Below are positions 7,957-16,675 of a stretch of DNA of 64,000 nucleotides, piece by piece; position 1 is the first letter of the stretch, and each line of letters begins with the position of its first letter. Made by a program: the position numbers and the translations under genes. The stretch comes from JABWAJ01 sp038323375. Lineage in GTDB: Bacteria > Bacteroidota > Bacteroidia > Chitinophagales > Saprospiraceae. The notes under the pieces were generated by a model that saw only the letters and a program-made list of their open reading frames with translations, ran no database searches and was not told the DNA's origin. The stretch covers positions 1-64,000 of the forward strand of contig JBBQGV010000008.1 in NCBI GenBank assembly GCA_038323375.1, given 5' to 3'.

Positions 7957-8758
7957 AGTCTTTTACCAACTTTTTGACGGCTTGCTTGACTTGGGAAGTA
8001 AATTCCTTGTTCAAAATCCAGTTGTAGTATTGTTTGTCCTTTGACAGGATGGGGGCGGCCGGCTGGCCCATGTATTTCCCGAAATTAAATACAACTGTGC
8101 CATTGCCGTCGTATTTGAGTTTTTGGGTCACATCCAAAAAGCGATGGTCGTTGGTGAATTCGTGGAGTGCCTGCACGTCATTGCGCACCGGTGCTTCAGC
8201 GATATTGCCGTCTTCATCGCGGTAATCCACGCTTTTATAGCGGCTCAGTTGTCCCACAAAAACTTCGATGGTCGCTTTCACATCCGCAAGGGCGTCGTGT
8301 GCGTCTTCAAAATCGCGTTCGCAGTAAAATCGCACGGCTGCTTTCAGCGTACGGGGTTCCATTTTATAAAAGATGCGCTGCACGTCAATGGTACGGCGGC
8401 GCTCCATATCGAATTCGATGCCAACGCGGGCAAATTCTTCCATCAACATGGGGATATCGAAGCGACCTGAGTTGTAACCGGCTAAATCTGCATTGCCTAT
8501 AAAGTCGTGAATTTTTTGAGCAACCTGCTGGAAACCAGGTTTTTTGGCAACATCTTTGGCGTGGATGCCATGCACCTGAAAAGCTTCCTCCGAAATCGGA
8601 ATGCCCGGGTTGATGAGCATAGATAATTCCTGGGGATCTCCGCCTTTTGCCAGGTATTTGATGATGGCGATCTGAATAATCCGGTCGCGCACGACGTTTA
8701 GTCCGGTGGCTTCTATATCAAAAAAACAAATATCTCTTTCGAGTTTCAGGTTAAGCAT
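7928..8758 (-). CDS. DEDDh 3'-5' exonuclease (DnaQ/epsilon-like)
   Basis: A 276-residue cytosolic protein with an N-terminal RNase T/DnaQ-type exonuclease domain. Motif I is FFDIEATGL (D14, E16), motif II NSGRFDIPML and motif III HDALADVKAT, giving the D-E-D-D set with the His of the DEDDh class. The C-terminal ~90 residues (after FLDVTQKL) form a domain common in Bacteroidota members (KYDGNGTVVFNFGKYMGQP). It probably acts in DNA repair or proofreading-like trimming rather than as the replicative epsilon subunit. The start ATG overlaps the stop of the TlpA gene (TGATG), so translation is coupled. Confidence 0.9.
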   Translation of the reverse strand: MLNLKLERDICFFDIEATGLNVVRDRIIQIAIIKYLAKGGDPQELSMLINPGIPISEEAFQVHGIHAKDVAKKPGFQQVAQKIHDFIGNADLAGYNSGRFDIPMLMEEFARVGIEFDMERRRTIDVQRIFYKMEPRTLKAAVRFYCERDFEDAHDALADVKATIEVFVGQLSRYKSVDYRDEDGNIAEAPVRNDVQALHEFTNDHRFLDVTQKLKYDGNGTVVFNFGKYMGQPAAPILSKDKQYYNWILNKEFTSQVKQAVKKLVKDYEKAQQEKS

Positions 8759-10197
8759 CAGTTGTGGCTTTGTTTTTGCTTCATTTCGATGATTTTATTC
8801 ATCAATTCTTCCAACTGCTCCGCTCCGATTTTTTTGGACAGAATCTCCTTTTTGCGATCCAGCACAAAAATCTGTGGGGTGGATTTTAAATCGTAAATCG
8901 TTGAAAATCTGGAACGGTGGTAGGGGTCAACGGCTTGTATCCAGTTTTCCAAGTGGTTTTCATCCACATATTCCCAGCACTTGGGGATCTCATCCGTGAA
9001 TTTGGCGCAAACCGCCACAAGTTTTACGCCTTTGTCTTTGAATTTTTCGTAAAACTCTTTCATAATGGGTGTTGATTTTTTACAATGCCCGCAATCGTGC
9101 CGCCAAAAGTAGAGGATGGTGTATTCCGAATCTACTTCGTGCAGAGAAAACGGCGTGCCATCGCGCTTTTGCAACTTGATGTCCGGCGCGATTTTACCGA
9201 TCAGGATCGGGCGCAGCGTATTGGCGTTGTCAATGATCTTTTTCAACTGTTCTTCTTCCGTCCAGGGTGCCTGGCCTGTGGCGTAGTATTTATCTACCAT
9301 GTGTACGTAGACTGCGTCCATGCCGACAATGTTGGAACGGGCGTAATAATTTAGGAAGTGGATCAGGTAAAATTTGAATGTTTCAGGGGAGGGGCGCAAT
9401 TTTTCCAGCACCTCATCAACAGCAATGGAAATGCTGTCGGGGTGTTGCACGTGCAGTTTTTGTATAAAATATTCGATCCGCTGGAACAAAAAAGGCGTAC
9501 GCAACATGCAAGGATCGGTGACATCCAAGTTGTCAAAATAGTGATCCCGGGTGTAGCGCCATTTTTTGATTTGTTTTTCTTCTTCTGTGGTGCCGTCAAA
9601 TTCCGGTGTTACAAAAGGCAGGTTGGCTTTGATAATTGCGGACGTGAGCGTACCGGCGTGTTTGGTGACCATTTCCGCCTGGTACTTTTCTACGTCTATG
9701 TTGAGCTTGTCTAATTTGTCCTGCAGGATTTTTTTCTTAGCCTCATCGGTCGTCCGGTCTACCTGCGCGCGCAGGGTATCGGCAAGCGGTCGTTTGTCGC
9801 CGAGGTAATTCAGGTATTCATAAAACAGCTTGTTATCAGGCGCACCGGTGAATTTGATGCTTTCCGTAGGGTTGTCCTGATGGGCTTCCAAAGCAAAACG
9901 CTGTTCATTGTCGGAGACCAAAACCTGAAAATAATTGTTGTTGGGACGCATGACTACCAGATAGACCCCGCATTCTAATTTTTCGGCTCCTTTAAACACA
10001 AAAATCCCGTCGGGCTGGCGAACCAGGGTGTCTTTGATGTATTGCTTGTCGCCAAAATGATAGGCTATAAAAAGCGTGTCTTTTGTATAGCCGTCCAATT
10101 TGATTTTTATGTTATAGCCGCTTTCAAGGCCATTGTCTGCGAACAGAGCGGCGGTGGCGACAAAACACAACACAAGTGGGAGAATGATCTTTTTCAT
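8758..10197 (-). CDS. TlpA-like thioredoxin protein with DUF4369 N terminus
   Basis: A 479-residue periplasmic protein. A signal peptide (1-20, cleaved after FA) precedes a DUF4369-type beta domain (about 25-110), a long helical middle (about 125-325) and a C-terminal thioredoxin fold. The redox centre is CGHC (369-372) in FWRHDCGHCKKSTP. It probably reduces or exchanges disulfides in the envelope, for example on cytochrome c precursors. It stands 15 bases after the binding lipoprotein gene and overlaps the exonuclease gene by one base. The nearby genes for di-haem cytochromes make a c-type maturation role reasonable, but that link is inference. Confidence 0.88.
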   Translation of the reverse strand: MKKIILPLVLCFVATAALFADNGLESGYNIKIKLDGYTKDTLFIAYHFGDKQYIKDTLVRQPDGIFVFKGAEKLECGVYLVVMRPNNNYFQVLVSDNEQRFALEAHQDNPTESIKFTGAPDNKLFYEYLNYLGDKRPLADTLRAQVDRTTDEAKKKILQDKLDKLNIDVEKYQAEMVTKHAGTLTSAIIKANLPFVTPEFDGTTEEEKQIKKWRYTRDHYFDNLDVTDPCMLRTPFLFQRIEYFIQKLHVQHPDSISIAVDEVLEKLRPSPETFKFYLIHFLNYYARSNIVGMDAVYVHMVDKYYATGQAPWTEEEQLKKIIDNANTLRPILIGKIAPDIKLQKRDGTPFSLHEVDSEYTILYFWRHDCGHCKKSTPIMKEFYEKFKDKGVKLVAVCAKFTDEIPKCWEYVDENHLENWIQAVDPYHRSRFSTIYDLKSTPQIFVLDRKKEILSKKIGAEQLEELMNKIIEMKQKQSHN

Positions 10198-10212
10198 GAA
10201 TCGCGAATAAAT

Positions 10213-11736
10213 TTACTCAGAGAGCTGGAACTGGTAATCCCTGAATTCCAGGATATTGACGTATCGGTTTTCAAATCGGTCTATTACAGGAACCCGGGAA
10301 CGCTGCATGGCCGTCCCTTCAATCGGAAGGAACTGAAAACGCGTATGCAAGGCATTCGATAATTCTGAATCAATGAAGTATTGAAACTTCGTGCCGTGCT
10401 TTTGCAGCATGCGGCCAAAGTACAACATCAGGTCGTAGCCGATAAACGCGTCTTCCGTTGGCACCGTACCATAACGGTCGTAGTAACGCTGACGGAACAA
10501 TTGTGTTTGCGGCTCCAGCGCATTGATGTAACTGCTGCTGCTGACATGCACGTTCAGCTTTTCGTAATACTCATAATCCACGCGCTCGTATTGCATCCAC
10601 TGGGGCATACCGTAAACGACAACGTGGTTGTATGGATTGCGAACCAGGTCAATTTTTCGCAACAGGGAATAGATGAACGTTTCATCGGACCAGGAAGGCA
10701 CAATAAAAACGGTGGTATCGTCCTGGCGCACATAAGAAAGCATGTTCACCCGGGCTAAGTCTGCCGATTTGTCGCTGATGATGAGTTCGCGCAGGCGGGT
10801 GGTGTCGCGCCTGTTTGGCCTGTTGGCGTACTCGGCTTGGAAGTATTGCAATCGGGAAGCTTCTGCCGGTTCATCGCGGCTCACGAGTACAATTTTATTC
10901 GGGCTGTAGTGTTTCAAGGCGTGTTGGGCGATGGAAGCACAATGCGATTCCAGGGTTGGATTTGCCTGGATATAGTTGGGATTGCTGGAAGTCAGCCCGG
11001 ATGCTGCGCTGGCCGGCGATACGAGGGTGATGTCGGAGGATTTGGCAAAATCGGCCATCACCTTAACGTTGTCGCGGCGGTAAGGGCCGATGATGAGGTG
11101 TGCCTTCTTAAGATCAGGGTTGATGCGTACGAGCGATTGTACGGCTGTTTCGTTTGACTCTTTTGTGTCTATAACGCTGACATTGAGTCGAATATCTTCG
11201 GCTGTCAAGTCGTCGAGCGCCATTTTTAAACCGCTGTAAAACTGAATAGCCCAATACGAGTGGTCGTGTATGGCTCCGGTTCGGGCATCGAACTTATCGG
11301 TCAGAAAAGGCAGCGCAACGGCCACATTGTAGGAGGCAAAAAACTGAGTACCGAATTGGCCTTCCTCTTTGGGGTCGCCGGGATCGAAAATATCGGTGTT
11401 TTCACCGGTGTCTTCGCCTGTTATGACGTTCACACTACCCGCAGGGATGTCCTTCCAAACGATGGTGTCCATTTTTTCCGTTGGCGCATACGCTACATAG
11501 ACCCACCTTTTAGTTTCGGGGTCGTAACGTTTACGCCCCTGAATTTCTTCTAGGGCCGGATCCTTTTTGACGTCCGTCATTTTGTCCTTTTTAGGATCCG
11601 TTTTGGTGGTATCCGGACTGCCCTGAATTGGCTTCAGCGCTTCACAGGAGTAAAAAGCCGGTAACAGGAACAACCATAGCACCCAGGCTATCTTATTCCC
11701 ATTCAATCGTTGCAGGAGGTTTGGTGCTGATATCAT
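10213..11736 (-). CDS. Periplasmic type-I binding-protein lipoprotein (LivK/LpoA-like fold)
   Basis: A protein of up to 507 residues. A hydrophobic leader ends at a cysteine (PAFYSCEAL), followed by a charged linker and a type-I periplasmic binding fold (from YNVAVALPFLTDKFD, about residue 130). Fold markers are FYSGLKMALDDL, AHLIIGPYRRDNVKVMADFA, LVSPASAASGL and EDAFIGYDLMLYFGRM. No ABC permease is near, so a structural or sensing role like LpoA is as likely as transport. The ATG at 11736 would overlap guaA by 44 bases; a TTG at 11706 or a GTG just after the guaA stop are alternative starts that still leave a leader peptide. The substrate is not recognisable. Confidence 0.75.
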   Translation of the reverse strand: MISAPNLLQRLNGNKIAWVLWLFLLPAFYSCEALKPIQGSPDTTKTDPKKDKMTDVKKDPALEEIQGRKRYDPETKRWVYVAYAPTEKMDTIVWKDIPAGSVNVITGEDTGENTDIFDPGDPKEEGQFGTQFFASYNVAVALPFLTDKFDARTGAIHDHSYWAIQFYSGLKMALDDLTAEDIRLNVSVIDTKESNETAVQSLVRINPDLKKAHLIIGPYRRDNVKVMADFAKSSDITLVSPASAASGLTSSNPNYIQANPTLESHCASIAQHALKHYSPNKIVLVSRDEPAEASRLQYFQAEYANRPNRRDTTRLRELIISDKSADLARVNMLSYVRQDDTTVFIVPSWSDETFIYSLLRKIDLVRNPYNHVVVYGMPQWMQYERVDYEYYEKLNVHVSSSSYINALEPQTQLFRQRYYDRYGTVPTEDAFIGYDLMLYFGRMLQKHGTKFQYFIDSELSNALHTRFQFLPIEGTAMQRSRVPVIDRFENRYVNILEFRDYQFQLSE

Positions 11737-13234
11737 AAACGACGCGGTTAATTCCTTTAATTTGGTTAATGATTTCGCTGGAAACGGTAGCCAGAAAGTC
11801 GTGCGGTAGCCTGCTCCATTCGGCAGTCATACCATCTATAGAATCTACTGCGCGTAGCGCAATGGCTTGTTCGTAGGTGCGTTCGTCGCCCATAACGCCA
11901 ACGGAATAGACCGGTAGCAGGATGGCACCGGCTTGCCATACTTTGTCATACAAGCCGAATTTTTTCAAATTGTTGGTATAAATAGCATCGGCTTCCTGTA
12001 GCAAGGTTACTTTTTCCGGGGTCACTGCGCCCAGGATGCGAATGCCAAGGCCGGGGCCGGGAAAGGGGTGGCGTCCCAGAATGGCTTGCGGAATGCCCAG
12101 TGCAGTACCTACTTTGCGCACTTCGTCTTTGAACAGCATACGCAACGGTTCTACAATCTTCAACTTCAGATGGTCGGGCAGACCGCCAACATTGTGGTGC
12201 GATTTGATGGTGACGGACGGGCCATGAACGGAAACAGATTCGATGACATCCGGATAAATGGTGCCCTGTCCCAGCCAAGCCATATCGGGGTGGCGTTCGG
12301 CTTCCTCTTCAAAAACTTCGATGAAAACCCGCCCGATGGCTTTGCGCTTCTCTTCCGGGTTGCTCAATCCTTCCAATGCGCTCCAAAACTTCGTTTTGGC
12401 GTCAATGCCTTTCACATTCAAACCCAAACCAAGGTAAGAAGCCATGACTTCTTCGTATTCGTTTTTGCGCATCAGGCCGTTGTCTACGAAAAAACAGAGC
12501 AGGCGGCCGCCAATGGCATGGTGCAATAACATCGCTGCCACGGAAGAATCCACGCCGCCTGACAGGCCCATCAGCACTTTATCGGAACCAATTTTTTCGC
12601 GCAGTTCAGCTACGGTGTGTTCGATGAAGGAAACGGGGGTCCAATCGCCGGTACAGCCGCAGATGTCGCTGACAAAATTGCGGATCAGTGTTTCGCCGTG
12701 GATGCTGTGGGTGACCTCTGGATGAAACTGGATGCAGTACAACGGGGCGTTAAAAACACCTGCTTTCGACCGAAAGGCGGCAACTTCCACGCTATCGGTA
12801 CTGGCCAGTAGTTCAAACTGCGCCGGGATGCTTTCGATCGTATCGCCGTGCGACATCCAAACCTGAGAGCCAACCGGTACCTCGTGCAGCAAGGGGTCGC
12901 TGTGGTGGATGCTGGTGAGGTTGGCCTTGCCGTATTCGCGTTTGGTGGAGCGGTGTACCTTGCCTCCGTAGTATTGCGAAACGTACTGCGCGCCATAGCA
13001 GACGCCTAATACGGGTACTTTACCCACGAGTTTGTCGAGGTTGGCGTGCAGGGCGTTGTCGTCGGTTACCGAAAACGGGCTGCCCGACAAAATGATGCCC
13101 TTGATGCCATCAAAAGAAGCTGGAACTTTATTGTAAGGAACAATTTCACTGTAGACATTTAGTTCCCGCACCCTTCGGGCAATGAGCTGGGTGTATTGTG
13201 ATCCGAAATCGAGGATGAGTATTCTTTCATTCAT
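11693..13234 (-). CDS. guaA: GMP synthase (glutamine-hydrolysing)
   Basis: Converts XMP to GMP with ATP and glutamine. The 513-residue protein has the class I glutamine amidotransferase domain first (FGSQYTQLIARRVRE, nucleophile in GVCYGAQ, HPEVTHS). The ATP pyrophosphatase domain follows, with SGGVDSSVAAMLL, then the C-terminal dimerisation domain ending PPATIEWE. The ATG at 13234 (MNERILILDFGSQ) is chosen; an upstream in-frame extension of 51 residues is low-complexity intergenic DNA. A TATATTTG -7 box lies only five bases before this ATG, suggesting a leaderless mRNA. guaA is the first gene of a nine-gene minus-strand run. Confidence 0.97.
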   Translation of the reverse strand: MNERILILDFGSQYTQLIARRVRELNVYSEIVPYNKVPASFDGIKGIILSGSPFSVTDDNALHANLDKLVGKVPVLGVCYGAQYVSQYYGGKVHRSTKREYGKANLTSIHHSDPLLHEVPVGSQVWMSHGDTIESIPAQFELLASTDSVEVAAFRSKAGVFNAPLYCIQFHPEVTHSIHGETLIRNFVSDICGCTGDWTPVSFIEHTVAELREKIGSDKVLMGLSGGVDSSVAAMLLHHAIGGRLLCFFVDNGLMRKNEYEEVMASYLGLGLNVKGIDAKTKFWSALEGLSNPEEKRKAIGRVFIEVFEEEAERHPDMAWLGQGTIYPDVIESVSVHGPSVTIKSHHNVGGLPDHLKLKIVEPLRMLFKDEVRKVGTALGIPQAILGRHPFPGPGLGIRILGAVTPEKVTLLQEADAIYTNNLKKFGLYDKVWQAGAILLPVYSVGVMGDERTYEQAIALRAVDSIDGMTAEWSRLPHDFLATVSSEIINQIKGINRVVYDISTKPPATIEWE

Positions 13235-13239
13235 GGGTG

Positions 13240-13247
13240 CAAATATA
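13240..13247 (-). promoter_or_regulatory. -7 box immediately before guaA
   Basis: The minus strand reads TATATTTG, a perfect TAnnTTTG, followed by CACCC and then the guaA ATG. Transcription would start at or next to the start codon. No good TTG is present at the -33 distance, so confidence is moderate. Confidence 0.5.
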
Positions 13248-13353
13248 GGGAAGGAATTGGTGATTTGGTGATTTGAGGATTTGAGGATTTGAAGATTTGG
13301 TCGGGGGAGGATCCCGCTTGGGCCGGACAAGTTTTGAGCGCGGGGCAGAGCCG

Positions 13354-13379
13354 GTAGGGTGCGACCCTCGCGATCGCCC
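13354..13379. repeat. Repeat family C, copy 1
   Basis: A 26-base palindromic repeat (GTAGGGTGCGACCCTCGCGA then TCGCCC) whose core GCGACC-GCGA-GGTCGC forms a hairpin. Further copies, in the other orientation, lie at 49052-49077 and 61255-61280. Confidence 0.75.
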
Positions 13380-13403
13380 AAACACAACCGAACCCTTCAA
13401 ATT

Positions 13404-13497
13404 AGCAAGGGGCAAATAGGCAAGTGGGCAAATTGGCAAGAAGTAACCTTCAAACTTGCCTTTTGCCCACTTGCCTTTTGCCTATTTGCCCCTTGCC
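13404..13497. repeat. Long imperfect inverted repeat of GGCAAAT/ATTTGCC words
   Basis: The left arm (13404-13440) is built from GGCAAATAGGCAAGTGGGCA-type words. The right arm (13455-13497) is its approximate inverse. Together they can form a hairpin of more than 30 bp between guaA and the OmpA gene. Related shorter word runs appear at 43640-43680 and 61100-61245. Confidence 0.7.
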
Positions 13498-13537
13498 CAT
13501 TTCTGCTTCAAGGTCTGCCGGCTAAAGCTGGTCGCCA

Positions 13538-14965
13538 CTATTCAATATACAAATCAAACTCTACGCGCCGGTTTTTCTCGCGCCCGTCTTTGTAGCGGTT
13601 GTCGCCGATGGACTGGCTTTCACCGTATCCGGCATGCGACATACGATTGGCGGGAATGCCTTTGGCCAATAAATAATCGTAGCAGGCTTTGGCGCGTTTT
13701 TCCGAAAGAGTTTGATTGGCTGGCGCTTCGCCGATGCTGTCGGTGTGGCCGTTGATGCGCAGTTTGTGCGCCGGATAACGCTTCATGATGTCCACAATCC
13801 GATCTAAGATGGTGTTGGATTCTTTTTTCAGCGTCGCTTTGGCGGTTTCAAACTGCACGGCTTTCATAGCGAAGGTCAGCGTTTCCTGGTCTTCTTTTTT
13901 AATTTCCGGACAACCTTTGTTGGAAGCTGGGCCGACTACCGACGGGCAACGGTCGTCTTTATCCAATACGCCGTCGCCATCGCTATCCGGGCAGCCTTTG
14001 TACTGGCGTGGGCCGGGCGTTGTCGGGCAGTCGTCTTCGCGGTCGGCAATGCCGTCGCGGTCGGCATCCGGGCAGCCTTTTGTTTCGCGTGGGCCTGCTT
14101 CGGTCGGACAGTCGTCGTCTTTGTCGTCAACGCCGTCGCCGTCTGCATCGCGGATCGGACAACCTTTGTTAGAAGCCAGACCTTTTTCGGTCGGGCAGTC
14201 GTCGTCTTTATCAGGAACACCATCGCCATCCCCATCCGGACAGCCCATAAATTCTTTGAGGCCGGCAACGGTGGGGCACTGGTCTTCCCCGTCTGTGATG
14301 CCGTCTCCATCTGTATCCGGGCAGCCGTTGAATGCAGCGAGACCGGGCACATCGGGACAAAGATCCTGCGCATCCTGAATGCCGTCGCCATCGCGATCCG
14401 TCATCGCCGGTTTTTCATCGGCTTCGCCCTCTCCAAGCAGGATGAGGAGGCCTGCGCCCAACTGTAGGTGGTCGCGCAGGTCTTCAAAACCGAGGCGGTA
14501 CTCTGCTTTTGTGGTCAGATAGGCGTGGCGCGCCAGGCGGAAATCAATGCCGACGCCCAAGGGAATCGCCAGCCGAAGGCCGTCTAAGTTTTCGGACATC
14601 CCGCTTACCCCGGCAAACAGGTATGGGTTAATAAACTGGCGCGGTTTGAAATATTTGAGTTGCAGCAAGGCGTCTAAACCGAAAGACGGCACATTTTTGA
14701 TGCCGCCGTTTTCGTTGGTGGGCAGGTCGGCGCCATTGATGCGGAAAGGCACCGCTAAGTTCAGGAAGCTGTTCAGCGAGCGGACGTATTCAATTTCTAA
14801 TCCGGAAGTAAAATCTCCGCGGATAAAATCCTGGTTAATCGGCCATTGGTAGTTGGGGAATATTGCGCGCACGCCCAAACCGTCTTTGGCGTTGGAGTAT
14901 TGTGCGAATGTGAGTTGGGCGCTGAGTAAAAAAACGAGTGTAAAGAGGTAGCTTAGCTTCTTCAT
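13538..14965 (-). CDS. OmpA-family outer-membrane protein with thrombospondin type 3 repeats (copy 1)
   Basis: A 475-residue protein. A signal peptide (1-21, ending in TFAQ) precedes an eight-strand-like barrel (about 25-185). A calcium-binding TSP3 region (about 190-345) has repeated DxDGDGIxDxxDxCP units, and an OmpA C-terminal domain (about 360-475) contains INGHTDSIGEAPANQTLSEKRA. The last domain anchors the outer membrane to peptidoglycan, and the TSP3 part is probably a rigid Ca-dependent spacer. It has a clear paralogue at 55471-57006 with the same architecture. It stands alone, upstream of the family C repeat. Confidence 0.93.
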   Translation of the reverse strand: MKKLSYLFTLVFLLSAQLTFAQYSNAKDGLGVRAIFPNYQWPINQDFIRGDFTSGLEIEYVRSLNSFLNLAVPFRINGADLPTNENGGIKNVPSFGLDALLQLKYFKPRQFINPYLFAGVSGMSENLDGLRLAIPLGVGIDFRLARHAYLTTKAEYRLGFEDLRDHLQLGAGLLILLGEGEADEKPAMTDRDGDGIQDAQDLCPDVPGLAAFNGCPDTDGDGITDGEDQCPTVAGLKEFMGCPDGDGDGVPDKDDDCPTEKGLASNKGCPIRDADGDGVDDKDDDCPTEAGPRETKGCPDADRDGIADREDDCPTTPGPRQYKGCPDSDGDGVLDKDDRCPSVVGPASNKGCPEIKKEDQETLTFAMKAVQFETAKATLKKESNTILDRIVDIMKRYPAHKLRINGHTDSIGEAPANQTLSEKRAKACYDYLLAKGIPANRMSHAGYGESQSIGDNRYKDGREKNRRVEFDLYIE

Positions 14966-15118
14966 GAGGAATTAGTTAGATGAAAAAATCATAGTTAGAG
15001 CTTGTTCGAGATTTCTTGAACCAGTTCTAAGACTATTAATCTCTGCAAAGTAACTATTTTTGGCCGAAAAAACCAGTAAAAATGCATCTTTCACTCCCCG
15101 GGATTATTAATAAAAAAT

Positions 15119-15247
15119 ATGCATAAGCCTATGCAGGCGTTAAATAATTATATTAAGACTTACTTTCCGGTGCCCCCGAAAGACCTGGAAGAAATTGCCC
15201 GTCAATTCAAGCCGTTTGATTTGCAAGGGCGGATATCTGTAATGTAA
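15119..15247 (+). pseudogene. Relic of a Crp/Fnr-family regulator (N terminus only)
   Basis: A 42-codon frame reads MHKPMQALNNYIKTYF, then PVPPKDLEEIARQFKPFDLQ, then stops. This is the typical first helix and first strand of Bacteroidota cyclic-nucleotide-binding regulators (a pattern like xIxxYFPLxxEDLxxIxxxFKPxxL). The rest of the effector and HTH domains is missing; the sequence after the stop shows no continuation in another frame that I can recognise. It lies in a 434-base gap. It is probably the remains of a deleted regulator gene rather than a functional small protein. Confidence 0.55.
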
Positions 15248-15307
15248 TACGGGTGTACAGCAGACCAATTGCTGCTAATCACCAAATAACAAGTAATAAA
15301 TAACCTA

Positions 15308-15366
15308 TACTACTGGACATTTTTGTCAACATGACGTTTACTAAACTTTAAAAGTTTAGTAAACGT
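15308..15366. repeat. Repeat family F with perfect 33-base palindrome, copy 1
   Basis: The palindrome ACGTTTACTAAACTTT-A-AAAGTTTAGTAAACGT (15334-15366) follows the shared word TACTACTGGACATTTTT (15309-15325). The same pair of parts occurs at 55394-55460. In both places it lies directly downstream of a minus-strand gene and probably acts as a terminator. Confidence 0.75.
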
Positions 15367-15399
15367 TAGTCCGTTTCCCTCTGATTCTTGAAAATGTCG

Positions 15400-16071
15400 T
15401 TAATACAAGGTTTTGTGCAGCGAGTAGCCATCCGGCAAGCCATTATTAAATTCTACCCTTAGCGGGAAAGATTTGATGAATTGGATTGAATGCCTGCAAT
15501 CGCCACGAAACTGGAAAAATAATTGATAAAAACCAGGTGGAAGTTCTGAAAAGTCCAGAGAAACGGTGTTTTCGGAGGTATTCAAGTCGCTGAAAGCGCG
15601 CTCCCAAAGCGTTTCTTCGCGTTGCGCATCCCGCAGGGTAACCCGCCGGGGTTCTTGTGAAAAAGGCGGCAATTCGATGTTCATCCCCTGGGCGTGATGG
15701 CCTCCTATTTCCACCAGACTGACCTGCTCTTCCTGCAGGTTGCCGTAGGGTAAGGGAGTGGGTTCGGGTTGCAGGAGTTTGCCGTAACCCGACTGGGTTT
15801 TCGTGACATGCAGGGGGCCCGTTCGAAGGTCTGTGCCGTCAAACGCGGTTTTAGGGCAAGGCTTCATGTTGCTTTCCCGGATCATCGCGCTGAAGCCCCG
15901 GCCAGTATCTGGCAAAAAATAAGTCATGCGATTGGCATAGCTCATTTTTTCGCGCACCCGCTCGTCAGCATCCGAACCTTCAATGTCGGATTGTTCTTCA
16001 AGCAGGTCGAAGACGGTTCCGATCGGGTATTTGTAAAGAGGTTCTTTCAGTACCAATCTAATGGTTCCCAT
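15400..16071 (-). CDS. Hypothetical protein
   Basis: A 223-residue protein I do not recognise. It has no signal peptide or membrane segment. The composition is soluble, with an N-terminal part rich in charged residues (LLEEQSDIEGSDADERVREK) and a beta-rich C-terminal half (VTLRDAQREETLWERAF, LPPGFYQLFFQFRGDCRHSI). That half could be a small beta-sandwich like those that end secreted proteins. It begins six bases after the stop of the zinc-ribbon gene and is probably co-transcribed with it. The palindromic repeat F follows its stop by about 35 bases. Confidence 0.6.
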   Translation of the reverse strand: MGTIRLVLKEPLYKYPIGTVFDLLEEQSDIEGSDADERVREKMSYANRMTYFLPDTGRGFSAMIRESNMKPCPKTAFDGTDLRTGPLHVTKTQSGYGKLLQPEPTPLPYGNLQEEQVSLVEIGGHHAQGMNIELPPFSQEPRRVTLRDAQREETLWERAFSDLNTSENTVSLDFSELPPGFYQLFFQFRGDCRHSIQFIKSFPLRVEFNNGLPDGYSLHKTLY

Positions 16072-16077
16072 AGTCCA

Positions 16078-16675
16078 TTATTTTTCAGTAAGGTAGGCGA
16101 TCAATTTCAGCAAATCATCGCGGTTGCCTGCTTTTTTGATGAAAACGGGCAGGCGGCTGATCAGGGTGCTGTTTTTTCGGATGGTGTTGCTGTAAGGGTT
16201 GATGCCGCGCTCGCGGAGTTTGGCGGCGATATAGTCGCGTAATACCGTTAAATGCTCATAATTGTAAGCCCAGAACAACTCGTCGCGGAATTCTTTTTGC
16301 AACCATAGCGGCAGGCCAAAGACCCGATCGGTCATGCGTCCCTGGTGAAGGTGGGTGTTGCGTAATGCTGGCTTCGTATTCGCAGGTGTCGCCACAGTTT
16401 TCGCAACGCATCGCCAACTTTTGCCATTGGCCATTCCATGGGGCGCTGCGGCGCAGTTGAGCATGACACTCGCGGCATTTGACGGACACATAAGCCGTTG
16501 CTGCGCCGCACCAATGGCCAGGTTGCTTGATATGGAAACAGGCCTTACAAACCAGCCGACCGTTGGCATTGATGGTGGCTTTGCCATCGCATTTTGGGCA
16601 ATGCACCACGAAATGGGTAGCGAAGTTGGATAAGGCGGTGCCCTGCTTTTCGCAATCTGGCCTTTTCTTTAGCAT
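16078..16675 (-). pseudogene. Zinc-ribbon protein gene with a frameshift
   Basis: Two overlapping minus-strand frames together give one protein. The first frame (ATG 16675) carries four CxxC pairs (HCPKCDG, LVCKACF, VKCRECH, MRCENCG), indicating two zinc ribbons. It runs into nonsense after CEYEASI near 16366. The second frame continues as RNTHLHQGRMTDRVFGLPLW and a helical C terminus ending LIAYLTEK at 16078. One extra base, or two missing bases, in ATTACGC near 16366 would restore the join. Its 5' end also overlaps the truncated PIN toxin gene, so the original start may have been lost. A sequencing error is possible. Function unknown; nucleic-acid binding is plausible. Confidence 0.6.

Noticed and set aside
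13235..13387. N-terminal extension of GuaA by 51 residues
   Set aside because: The extension is translated simple-sequence intergenic DNA; the family start is MNERILILDFGSQ, directly after a -7 box.
13785..14378. Ser/Pro-rich frames opposite the TSP3 repeats (also near 55772-56506)
   Set aside because: They are produced by the repetitive DxDGDG codons read backwards.
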